Shown here piece by piece: positions 33,284 to 42,500 of a DNA stretch of 47,274 bases. The position numbers and the translations under genes were made by a program. Under the pieces are notes generated by a model that worked only from the letters and a program-made list of their open reading frames with translations, was not told where the DNA came from and made no database searches. Source of the DNA: Magnetococcales bacterium (GTDB lineage Bacteria > Pseudomonadota > Magnetococcia > Magnetococcales > JADFWU01); the NCBI GenBank assembly GCA_015234045.1, contig JADFWU010000022.1, positions 1 through 47,274 on the forward strand, written 5' to 3'. Within the stretch, counting starts at the first letter, position 1; the number at the start of each line of letters is the position of its first letter.

Positions 33284-34729
33284 ATGGATATCGCACTGTG
33301 GGTCCAGCTGGGGTTGTTTGCCGTCCTGCTTGGTTTTTCAGGATTTTTCTCCAGTTCGGAAACAGCATTTTTTTCTTTGGATAGTCGTCAACTGGATCGT
33401 CTGGAGAAATCCGGTTCCAAGCAGGTCGTACTGATTCGAAAACTGTTAAGTCGGCCAAGGCGATTGATTGTTACCATTCTGATCGGTAATGAGCTGGTCA
33501 ATGTGGCAGCCTCCAATATTTCTGCATCGCTGTTACTTCGTTTTGTAGCAGAAGAGGACATGTGGTGGGTTAATATTTCCATCATGTTGCCGCTTTTGCT
33601 TCTGTTGGGTGAAATCACGCCCAAGACGTTGGCTGTGCGAAATAATGTTGGTTTTTCTGTTTGGTTGTCGGGTCCGATTCACATGTTCGCTCGTATGATT
33701 ACACCAGTGCGTAATCTTGTACGTTTTGTGGCGGATCTGTTTATCACCATGATCGTTGGTCCGCGGCGTTCCCGAGGCAATATCATCACCGAAGATATGG
33801 TGCGTACACTGGCCAATGAAGCAGCAGATGCCGGTGAGCTGGATGCCATGGAGCGGCAGACCATTCACAATATTTTTGATTTTGGTAACCACACGGTTGA
33901 AGAGATAATGACCTCCAGCACACGCCTTGTTTGCTTGCCGTTGGATGCGCCGTTGGATCTGTTTTTAAGTACGTTTCGTGAAGCGCGTCTTCAGCGGGTT
34001 CCGGTTTATCACACCAATCCAGAGAATATTATCGGTTTTCTGCACTATCGTGATCTGCTTCGGCCTGATGTGAATACACTGTTTGAGAACAATCAGCTCG
34101 TTTCCATTTTACGTCAGCCCTATTTTATACCGAAAACCAAACCCTCTACAGATCTGTTCCATGATTTTCTGGTTAAGAAACGCTCCATTGCTCTGGTGTT
34201 GGATGAGCAGGGCGATATCATTGGCGTAGCGACCATGGAAGATCTGCTGACCTCTATTTTCGGTGATTTGGCTGTTGATCGGAGGGAAGCACCGGCAAAG
34301 CCAGCACAGCAGCTGGGCGATGGTTGCTACCGTTTGGAAGGGCGCATGCAAATTGCACGATTTAATCAGGAGGTGGGGTGTGATTTACCTCTTTCAGCTA
34401 AGACCATGGGCGGTCTGGTCATGCATAGTCATGGTGAACTGCCGGAAGTGGGCAGTAAGGTGATGGTTGACGATTTTGAACTGACGGTTCTGGAGATGTC
34501 TGGACGGTCAATCACACAGATTCAGGCTTGCTCCAAACATGCAGTCAATACCGAGCAGGAAATTAATCTGACCGAGTCAGCTGAACAGGTGAGTGACCCT
34601 ATAGAGAACGCCCAGGAAATTGACTCAAAAGAGAATGCCCAGGAAATTGACTCAAAAGAGAGCGCCCAGGAAATTGACTCGAAAGAGAACACACAGGAAA
34701 CGGATCAGATAGAGCAGGAGAAAGCGTGA
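33284..34729 (+). CDS. CNNM/CorC-type membrane protein (DUF21-CBS-CorC_HlyC), first copy
   Basis: This 481-residue protein has a DUF21/CNNM transmembrane domain (about 1-180, three to four segments, with the SSSETAFFSLD motif), two CBS domains (about 195-320, TMEDLLTSIFGD closing) and a CorC_HlyC domain (about 335-425). Relatives such as YfjD/YtfL/MpfA and CNNM act in Mg2+/Co2+ efflux; others are annotated as hemolysins. The last 50 residues are an acidic tail with four 9-residue repeats (ENAQEIDSK). It overlaps the second copy by one base (TGATG), so the two may act as a heteromer. Confidence 0.9.
   Translation: MDIALWVQLGLFAVLLGFSGFFSSSETAFFSLDSRQLDRLEKSGSKQVVLIRKLLSRPRRLIVTILIGNELVNVAASNISASLLLRFVAEEDMWWVNISIMLPLLLLLGEITPKTLAVRNNVGFSVWLSGPIHMFARMITPVRNLVRFVADLFITMIVGPRRSRGNIITEDMVRTLANEAADAGELDAMERQTIHNIFDFGNHTVEEIMTSSTRLVCLPLDAPLDLFLSTFREARLQRVPVYHTNPENIIGFLHYRDLLRPDVNTLFENNQLVSILRQPYFIPKTKPSTDLFHDFLVKKRSIALVLDEQGDIIGVATMEDLLTSIFGDLAVDRREAPAKPAQQLGDGCYRLEGRMQIARFNQEVGCDLPLSAKTMGGLVMHSHGELPEVGSKVMVDDFELTVLEMSGRSITQIQACSKHAVNTEQEINLTESAEQVSDPIENAQEIDSKENAQEIDSKESAQEIDSKENTQETDQIEQEKA
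34604..34708 (+). repeat. Four 27-bp repeats in the tail of the first CNNM gene
   Basis: Units start at 34604, 34631, 34658 and 34685 and encode ENAQEIDSK-type nonapeptides. The first three are almost identical; the fourth has drifted and is cut short. The repeat is in frame, so copy changes only alter tail length. Confidence 0.9.
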
Positions 34730-36081
34730 TGGAAACCGGAACAGTTGTTCTCTTGATGGCGGCTTGTTTGTGTATGGAAGCCTTTTTTTCTGGCTCAGAA
34801 ATTGGCGTAGTCAGTGCGGACCGTCTAAAGCTGAGGCATCAAGCCGCCAAAGGGTCGCGTGGGGCACGCATGGCGCTGGCAATGTTGCAAAAACCAGAGT
34901 GGTTGCTCTCCACGACTTTGGTCGGCACCAACATTGCCATTGTGACCAATGCCTCATTGGGCACAATGTTGGCTGTGCGTTTGCTGGGTGTGGAAAACAG
35001 CTGGATGGCCGTATTGGGACTGGTGCCCATTATCTGGATTTTCGGAGAGATCGTTCCTAAAAGTGTTTTTCAGCAACAGGCTGACTGGTTGACACCACGC
35101 ATCATCTATGTCCTTAAATTTGCTTCCTATCTTTTCTGGCCTATTTTGCTGATCTTTACCGGTGTGGTTAAAGGATTGACCATTCTCGTGGGCGGCCAAG
35201 GTGATGAGACACCGTTTACCCTCAAAGAAGAGATCGACATGATGTTGCAGATGCAAGGCGCTTCTGGTGACATCCATCCGGTGGAAAAAGGGATGATTCG
35301 GCGGATATTTCAGTTTGGCCAGGGTCGGGTGCGTGACATCATGGTACCGCTGGTGGATGTGGATGCCTTGGATGCGGAAATGACCTGCGGTCCTGCCATT
35401 GCGATTGCGGCTCGGCACAGCCATCGTCGATTGATGGTCTACTCCGGTCGTGTGGATAACATGATTGGTATGATCAATGCCATTGACCTGATCAATATGG
35501 ATGATAACACGCCGGTAAAACCTTTCATTAAGCCGATTCGGTTTGTACCGGGTTCTCAGCGTCTTGAGGATCTATTGGTTTCTTTCCGTGAAAATGGCGA
35601 TAACCTGGCCGTGGTGATTGGCGAGTTTGGCGGGTGTCATGGTGTGGTCACTCTACGGGATACCTTGGAACGGGTTGTTGGTGAAATTCAGGGTGAGTTT
35701 GATTCTGATAGTGGTGATAAGTCGGTAAGCTGGGTTCGTCAGGTGGGTGAACAGGACTTTTTGGTCAGTGGTCGCATTGACTTGGCAACCATTGAAGAAA
35801 AAATTGGCATTAGCTTGCCTGATGGTAACTATGAAACATTAGCGGGCTTCCTTTTGGAAAAAATGGAGCGCATACCTGCCGAAGATGAGAGTTATACCTG
35901 TGCCGGGGCATTGTTTACCGTTGAGAAGGCTACGCCCAAAGTCATACACGAGATCTTAATTCAGAAGCAAAGCAAAGATCAAAATGGAAGCAAAGATGAA
36001 AGCGGGAACGCTGGTGAAAACGCAGGCGAGAGTGCCAGTGAGAACGTAAGCGAGAGTGCAAACGTTAGTGAGAATAAATGA
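34729..36081 (+). CDS. CNNM/CorC-type membrane protein, second copy
   Basis: This 450-residue protein has the same layout: DUF21 membrane domain (about 1-175, SGSEIGVVSADRLKLRHQA), CBS pair (about 195-320, motif VVTLRDTLERVVGE) and CorC_HlyC domain (about 335-415). It is clearly a paralogue of the gene in front. Its tail is a different low-complexity run of Gly/Ser/Glu/Asn. ATG 34729 overlaps the previous stop, and its own TGA overlaps the next gene (ATGA), so three genes are translationally coupled. Paired CNNM genes of this kind are common in Deltaproteobacteria-like and related genomes and suggest a heteromeric transporter; that is inferred. Confidence 0.9.
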   Translation: METGTVVLLMAACLCMEAFFSGSEIGVVSADRLKLRHQAAKGSRGARMALAMLQKPEWLLSTTLVGTNIAIVTNASLGTMLAVRLLGVENSWMAVLGLVPIIWIFGEIVPKSVFQQQADWLTPRIIYVLKFASYLFWPILLIFTGVVKGLTILVGGQGDETPFTLKEEIDMMLQMQGASGDIHPVEKGMIRRIFQFGQGRVRDIMVPLVDVDALDAEMTCGPAIAIAARHSHRRLMVYSGRVDNMIGMINAIDLINMDDNTPVKPFIKPIRFVPGSQRLEDLLVSFRENGDNLAVVIGEFGGCHGVVTLRDTLERVVGEIQGEFDSDSGDKSVSWVRQVGEQDFLVSGRIDLATIEEKIGISLPDGNYETLAGFLLEKMERIPAEDESYTCAGALFTVEKATPKVIHEILIQKQSKDQNGSKDESGNAGENAGESASENVSESANVSENK

Positions 36082-36569
36082 TGCGAAAAATTGTGGTGGG
36101 CATTATGGGGCCCGGCGATGGTGCTTCAGATCAGGAGCGCACCTGGGCAACGGCGTTGGGACGCGGTGTGGCTCTGGCGGGATGGGTGTTGCTTTCCGGT
36201 GGGCGCAATGTTGGTGTCATGGAGGCGGCCAACCAGGGCGCTCGTGCAGCGGGCGGATTGACTGTAGGTATTCTGCCTGATGCGGATGGTGAGCGTCTTT
36301 CTGAAGCGGTGGATATTGCTATCTTCACCGATATGGGCAATGCCCGCAATAATATCAATGTGCTTTCATCGGATGTGGTGGTCTCCTGCGGTATGGGGTT
36401 GGGCACGGCATCGGAAATTGTTCTGGCTATCAAAGCGGGCAAGAGCGTCATTTTACTCAGTAATCAGGAACAGCACTGGCAGTTTTTTCAAGGATTGGCA
36501 CCCGGAAAAATACAACGCGCCAGTGCGCCAGATCAGGTGATTGCCTTAATCCAGGCGATGTTGGTCTGA
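36078..36569 (+). CDS. LOG/TIGR00725-like Rossmann protein
   Basis: This 163-residue protein belongs to the SLOG superfamily: a start strand IVVGIMGPGDGA, a nucleotide loop LLSGGRNVGVMEAANQGARAAGG, ARNNINVLSSDVVVSCG and the family turn GMGLGTASEIVLAI in place of PGGxGT. Characterised LOG proteins release free bases from cytokinin-type nucleotides, but the TIGR00725 branch has no proven reaction. Start ATG 36078 lies in the stop of the CNNM gene (ATGA); a second ATG follows at 36081. It ends the operon. Its link to metal efflux is not understood. Confidence 0.8.
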   Translation: MMRKIVVGIMGPGDGASDQERTWATALGRGVALAGWVLLSGGRNVGVMEAANQGARAAGGLTVGILPDADGERLSEAVDIAIFTDMGNARNNINVLSSDVVVSCGMGLGTASEIVLAIKAGKSVILLSNQEQHWQFFQGLAPGKIQRASAPDQVIALIQAMLV

Positions 36570-36587
36570 GTGCTTTGAATTGGGCTT

Positions 36588-36604
36588 AGGCGTTATGCAG
36601 TTGA
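36588..36604 (+). repeat. Dispersed GGCGTTATGCAGTTG motif, copy 2
   Basis: One base differs from the copies at 27838 and 47142. It lies in the short gap between the LOG-like gene and the signalling operon. Confidence 0.55.
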
Positions 36605-36713
36605 ATGACGGGTACACGCTTTGAAGCCTGTTTAAATCGGCACTTGCGTAACCCTTGGCTATGAGCGTTTGTGGCCTTCTTCCAAGCCAACTGTACGTGA
36701 TAAGGATGGATAA

Positions 36714-38573
36714 ATGGGTTTCAATACAAAGCTGATTTTAGGTGGTGCGCTTATATTCTTGGTCGTGCTTCTAAACGGTGTCCTCATGTACAACACAGTT
36801 CGGTCTCTGCTCTCTACGCAGCAGTGGGTGGATCACACTTGGCAGGTTATTGGCCGTGGTGAAAAACTGACTAAAATGTTGGTGGATATGGAGACCGGTG
36901 CACGCGGTTTTCTGATCGTTGGTAAAGAGTCATTTTTAGCCCCTTACTATTCCACTACAGAGAATCTGGACAAAGAGATACACGCCTTGCGTGCTCTGGT
37001 GAGTGATGACGTTGAACAAGTCAAACGCCTTAATAAAGTGGAACGACTGGCGCATGATTGGCGCGAAAATGTAGGCAGTGTACTCATCGAACAGCGCAGA
37101 AAAGTGACTTCGGGCGCAGTCAATGCCGAAACACTCCAAAATTTGGTAAAAGCCAGGACAGGTAAGGCAATATTTGATCGGATGCGAGACCGGATTGCGG
37201 CGCTTGGAAGCGCATTGCAGCGAAAAAAAATAGGTAAGGATTCAGAGTTGTTATTGCTCTCACTCTCCAAAGATATGGTTGATCAGGAGACAGGACAACG
37301 TGGATTTCTTATTACTGGCGATCAGCTCTTTTTGGAGCCGTTTGAACATGGACAGATTGCTTTTCAGAGCCATTTTGATCAATTGATGGGATTGATTAAG
37401 GCGCATCCAGAGCTGGTAACGTTACTCAATGAGGTTGGCGTGTTTGCCAAAGAGTGGCTGGATAAAACCGGTCGGCCTGAGATCATGGTCCGTGAGTTGA
37501 TGCGTGAGAAGAGTGACAGCATGGCACGAATTGTTACTATGGTGGAGCAGGAGGGCGGAAAGCAGAAAATGGATGCGTTGCGTAAGGTGTTGGGCGATTT
37601 CATCCAACATGAGAGAAAATTGATTGTCCAACGCCAGAAAGCCTCACAGTTACAGACGGGCCGAGCGGTTTTGATGGCACTGGTGGGCAATCTGATCGTT
37701 ATTGTGCTTGGTACGTTTGTTATCTCCATTATTGTTCGGTCCATCAATCGTCCTCTCAAAGCCATTACTCGGCAGATGGAGCGATTGGGTAAAGGTGAAT
37801 TTGTTCGGGAAGAAGTAAATTATCAGGCGCGTGATCTGCTTGGCAGAATGTTGTCTGCCTCTCATCAGGTGTTGGATAATATGGCGCGACTCAATCATCA
37901 GGTAGACGCTATTTCACGCGGTGATTACTCTCAGCAGGTGGCGGTATTGTCGGACAAGGATACGCTCGGCAGATCCATCAATCAGATGACCAGTGCCTTG
38001 GATGAAAATCGTGTTCTCAATCAGCAACAGAACTGGATCTCAACGGGTTTGCGCTCCCTTTCTCATGAGTTGTCAGGCAACCCGGAAGTTGTATCGCTGG
38101 CAGATCGTTCGCTCTCCTTTTTGACCCGCTATCTTGAGGCTGGCCAAGGGATATTCTATGCAATACTGGATGAAAAGAAACAGGGTGGTCTTACCCTGAC
38201 TGCCACATGCATGGTGCCCGAGCCCGATAAAAAACAGAAATATATTATGCCAGGAGAAGGGGCTGTCGGTCAGGTGCTGAGAGAAAAGGCCGCTATTCGA
38301 CTGACCAATATTCCACGCCAGGATCTGGCGATTACTACCGGCCTTATTGCTGATGCGCCGCTGAATACCTATACCTTTCCCTTGATCTATGAAGAGACGG
38401 TGTATGGTGTTGTTGAGTTGGCTTCTTTTAATCAATTTGAAGAGAATCATAAGGCGTTTCTTAATGAAGCCGCAGATTTAATCGCTGCCGGTCTGTTTGC
38501 TGCTCTGCAACAAGAGAAAATTCGTTTGCTGTTGGCTCACGCTGAAGCCAAGGATAAAGGTCTTGTATCATGA
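36714..38573 (+). CDS. CHASE3/HAMP/GAF sensor without a kinase domain
   Basis: This protein has 619 residues. A membrane segment (about 8-28), a helical extracytoplasmic domain with two CHASE3-like signature segments (ETGARGFLIVGKESFL and ETGQRGFLITGDQLFL), a second membrane segment (about 318-340), a HAMP plus a second HAMP-like repeat (about 342-440) and a GAF domain (about 455-605) follow in order. No HisKA, HATPase or output domain follows. From HAMP to GAF it is closely related to the 1400-residue kinase two genes downstream (ERLGKGE, AISRGDY, FLTRYLEAGQGIFY), so it may pair with it. AAGGATGG precedes the ATG. The end overlaps the next gene (ATGA). Confidence 0.88.
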   Translation: MGFNTKLILGGALIFLVVLLNGVLMYNTVRSLLSTQQWVDHTWQVIGRGEKLTKMLVDMETGARGFLIVGKESFLAPYYSTTENLDKEIHALRALVSDDVEQVKRLNKVERLAHDWRENVGSVLIEQRRKVTSGAVNAETLQNLVKARTGKAIFDRMRDRIAALGSALQRKKIGKDSELLLLSLSKDMVDQETGQRGFLITGDQLFLEPFEHGQIAFQSHFDQLMGLIKAHPELVTLLNEVGVFAKEWLDKTGRPEIMVRELMREKSDSMARIVTMVEQEGGKQKMDALRKVLGDFIQHERKLIVQRQKASQLQTGRAVLMALVGNLIVIVLGTFVISIIVRSINRPLKAITRQMERLGKGEFVREEVNYQARDLLGRMLSASHQVLDNMARLNHQVDAISRGDYSQQVAVLSDKDTLGRSINQMTSALDENRVLNQQQNWISTGLRSLSHELSGNPEVVSLADRSLSFLTRYLEAGQGIFYAILDEKKQGGLTLTATCMVPEPDKKQKYIMPGEGAVGQVLREKAAIRLTNIPRQDLAITTGLIADAPLNTYTFPLIYEETVYGVVELASFNQFEENHKAFLNEAADLIAAGLFAALQQEKIRLLLAHAEAKDKGLVS

Positions 38574-39532
38574 TGGGCTTGAACATATCTGAAGACCGCT
38601 TTCTCAGGTATTTCATGCTGTATTGTATTGCGGCCATTTTAATTCTTGGTGGTAGTGAGGCAGTCGAGGCATCAGGCAATCAAACCTCTTTCTCTGAAGT
38701 CTATGCGGAAGCCGTTTGGATTCATAAAGAGCTATCATTAATACAGCGCCATATGGGCGTTTCTGCGTTGGAAAATGTTGAACAGTTCAACGCAGTTCTC
38801 AAACCGCATCACGTCATGGCCAAGAGTTATCTTGTCTTGGTTAAATTGAATATCTTTCGCAGTAATAATGGGTTGCCACGCATTACGCCAAATGCGCTGG
38901 AACCTGTGCGTCGCTTGAATCCGGCTTTGGTTTATGGACAGACACAACGGATTCTCACCGAGTTAAGAATTATAAAAAGACATTTTGGTATAAACGGTCA
39001 AACGCCTAAACCAGATGTCGTGCCCGGTAAAAAACCGATTGACGTATTTAATCGGCTTCATGCCATATCTTTGGATTTGGATGCGTTGAACAATCAGCAG
39101 ATTGATCCGCCGTATGTGTTTGCCGAGGTGATGCGATTGTATGAAGATGTGTCCTATTTTCTGCGCCAGCTTGGTATCAAGGACAATACATTTCCGCCTG
39201 CGCGTCAGTCCAATATCATTCCTGGAGATTCATTCAAAGTCTCTTTTGGCGTTATGAAGGAAATACAGCGCATACAAAGAATACTTGGTGCTTCTCATAC
39301 CAGTTTTTCCGCTTTTGACAAGCAGCAGGATGTGGTTCCATCAGATGTGTTTAATATGGTCAGTATGTGTCTTGCAGAGTTTCAGATTGTCAAAGCCCAT
39401 ATGAAAATCACCAGGATAACCCCAGCAGCCCATTTATTAACAAATAACAAGACACCAGATGATATCTATCAGCTTCTTCGATGGATCCGCCGTAAGTTGC
39501 GTTTGGTTCAGGCCGATACTATTCAGGGATAG
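38570..39532 (+). CDS. Exported protein of eight 38-39-residue helical repeats (unknown family)
   Basis: This protein has 320 residues. A signal sequence or anchor (about 9-30) is followed by eight copies of a unit that begins V-F/Y, runs through a helix of the form VYxxxxxIxxELxxIkRHxGI and is joined by short loops, several with (D/N)(V/I)(V/I)P. Units start at residues 44, 82, 121, 159, 183, 221, 260 and 299, that is every 38-39 residues except for one short unit of 24. I know no family that fits. It starts inside the sensor gene's stop and ends six bases before the large kinase, so it is probably the periplasmic partner of one of the two membrane sensors. Confidence 0.8.
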   Translation: MMGLNISEDRFLRYFMLYCIAAILILGGSEAVEASGNQTSFSEVYAEAVWIHKELSLIQRHMGVSALENVEQFNAVLKPHHVMAKSYLVLVKLNIFRSNNGLPRITPNALEPVRRLNPALVYGQTQRILTELRIIKRHFGINGQTPKPDVVPGKKPIDVFNRLHAISLDLDALNNQQIDPPYVFAEVMRLYEDVSYFLRQLGIKDNTFPPARQSNIIPGDSFKVSFGVMKEIQRIQRILGASHTSFSAFDKQQDVVPSDVFNMVSMCLAEFQIVKAHMKITRITPAAHLLTNNKTPDDIYQLLRWIRRKLRLVQADTIQG

Positions 39533-39538
39533 GTTTTT

Positions 39539-42500
39539 ATGAAAATCCTACACCAATTGATGGATCGACTGACTAGAATCGGCATCCGCAGCCGATTCTA
39601 TCTGTCATTCTATCTGGTGGTTGTTCTATCCATCTCAGGTGTTAGTTACTATGGCTACCACACTGCCCATGATGTGTTGTATGGCAAGGCGCTGGCACTT
39701 GTGTCACAGAAGACCGAAAGATTATCCAAACAGATTGAGAATATTCTCTATGATGTGCCTGCTGATCTGATTTTTTTGAGCAGTGCATATGCGCTGCACC
39801 GTACCCTTTTCTGGCAAGATTTGGCGGTGGCCAATAAGGTGACCAGTTGGCGCACGCAGGTTCTTGAGACATTCGACTCTTTTTTGAAAGCCCGAACACA
39901 TTATGTATCTATACGGTTTTTTGATCAGAACGGCGATTCAACCATCGAATTGTTGAGTGATGACCATCTTCATTCAGCCAGTCACCGGGGAGAGGGGGTG
40001 TTAAGGATGGTGGACGCTAACGTGCGGCTGTCTGTCCAGTATTATCTTGAAGGAGACCGGCAAGACTATTTTGCTTTGCCTATGTCATTTAATACAAGAG
40101 ACGGCAAAATTGAAAAACCGTTTCTGCCTGTAGTCCGATTTGCTCAGCCGGTGATTGGTGAAAATGGTGTGGATTATGGCACCATCGAAGTGCGTGTAGA
40201 TGCTAAATATCTGTTTGAAACTTTGCAGAAAGCCGAGCAACAAGAGGATTGGGACTTCTATCTTGTTTCTGCTGACGGCAGTTATCTCTATCATGCCGAT
40301 GCACAAAAACAGTGGGGTGCTCTTCTCGGTCATGATGCCAGTCTCAGTCAGGATTTTCCCGCTTTGTTTGCACAGTTGGCAAATAATTCGACCGGGATAG
40401 TGGATATTGATGATCATGTGATGAGTTATAAGCGTATATCGCTCAAGCGCACGGATGAAAGTCATGTGTGGTATCTGATCAGTAGTGTGAATCAGACGGC
40501 GGTAATGGAATCCATTAACTTTTTCATTATTGTTTTTATTGGAATACTTGTTACGACATTGGCGATGGCACTATTGGTGAGTCGAGTCACTATTGATAGC
40601 GTGCTCAAGCCCATCAACGCCGTGACGCGTCAGTTGGAGCGTCTGGGAAAAGGAGAGATGGTTCAGGAGGTAATTCACTATTCAGGGCAGGATAGTATTG
40701 CTGAGATGCTCGTCTCAGCCAATCGACTCATGGATAACATGGCCAATACCATCACGCAGGTAGAATCCATTTCCAGAGGGGATTACAAACAACGCGTTGT
40801 ATTGTTGTCTCAAAAGGATCAGTTGGGCACGGCCATCAATACCATGAGTCAGATTTTGCAGGATTCACAGTCTGAAAATAGAGTGCAAAACTGGTTGAAT
40901 GAGGGCATTGGTCAGTTATCAAGGCAGTTGTCAGGTGATTTGTCATTGCAGGTATTGTCAGAGCGTGCGCTCTCCTTTGTGGCACGTTATCTGGAGGCTG
41001 GGCAGGGTGTGTTCTATGATATTCAACAGGATGACACGGGTATTGAACTAACGTTGGTCGCTTCGTATATGTTTACTGAACGGCATCGGATATCCAACCG
41101 GTTTCGTTTGGGGCAGGGTGTGATTGGTCAGGTAGCCCGTGAGAAAAAACCGATTTTGCTGAAAAATATTTCTAGGACTGAGCGGGAAATCACCACAGGT
41201 CTCGTGACATCAAAACCGCTGAATAGTATGACTCTGCCGTTGGTGTATCAGGAGGCGCTTCAGGGTGTGATGGAGTTGGTCTCTTTTATCCCATTTGACA
41301 AGAATCATCAGACTTTTCTTGACCAGGCTACGGATGTTATTGCTGTGGCTCTGTTTTCAGCACGTCAGCGTATGCAGGTGAAACAGTTATTGGATCTGGC
41401 AGAAGAGAATGCCAAAGTAGTGAAAGTGCAGAATCGCAAGTTGCAGGCCTCTAATGATCGAATGGAGATACAGCAGAGGCAACTCCAGGAAGCCAACAAC
41501 CAAATGGAGGAGCAGCAACAACAACTTCAGCAACAGACCGAAGAGCTTCAGCACTCCAATGCCCAGATGGAGGAGCAGCAACAACAGCTTCAGCAACAGA
41601 CCGAAGAGTTGCAACAGACCAATGCTCAGATGGAAGAGCAGCAACAGCAACTTCAGCAACAGACGGAAGAGTTGGAAAGCAAAAATGAGGCGCTTCGCAC
41701 ATCACGCGATGAGATAAACAGCCGTGCCAAACAGTTGGAAGAGGCCAACCAGTATAAGTCCGACTTTTTGGCCAATATGAGCCATGAACTTCGTACACCA
41801 CTGAATGCCATTATCGTTATCTCCAAAATGCTCTTCATGAATGAAGAAGGCAAACTGGATGAAGAAACCGTAAAACGGGCGCAAGTAGTGTTTGATTCTG
41901 GCAATGATCTATTGCGTTTGATCAATGATATTCTGGATCTGTCAAAGGTTGAAGCGGGCAGGGTTGATCTGCATTGGGAGTCATTCAGCAGTGTGGACGT
42001 TGCTGAAGAGCTGAATGCACTGTTTATCGAAAGCTTCCGGGAAAAGTCTTTACGCTTTGTGGTTGAGGATCAGTTCCAAGGGGTTTTGACCAGTGATCGA
42101 AACAAGCTCGTTCAGGTGCTGCGTAATCTGCTGGGTAATGCGCTGAAATTCACTCAAGAGGGGCAGGTTACTCTTAAATTTGAACGTAACGATGACCATA
42201 ACTGTGCGTGTCGGATTTTAGTCAGTGATACTGGCATAGGTATTCCGCAAGATAAACTGGCTCAGGTTTTTGAAGCGTTCCGACAGGTGGATGGTTCCAT
42301 CTCACGCCAGTTCGGCGGTACTGGTCTAGGGCTCTCTATCAGTCGGAAATTTGTTGATCTGCTGGGTGGTACACTCTCTGTGAGCAGTGTGGCGGGCGAA
42401 GGCAGCACCTTTACGGTCTGTTTGCCCCTTGAGATAGATAATGCCCATGTGGTTTCCAATTCGGTAACACGCATCAGTCAGCCACCAACACGGCAACAGA

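Noticed and set aside
41387-41801. Minus-strand ORFs rich in Leu/Val across the coil repeats
   Set aside because: They are reverse-strand shadows of the Gln/Glu repeat of the giant kinase.
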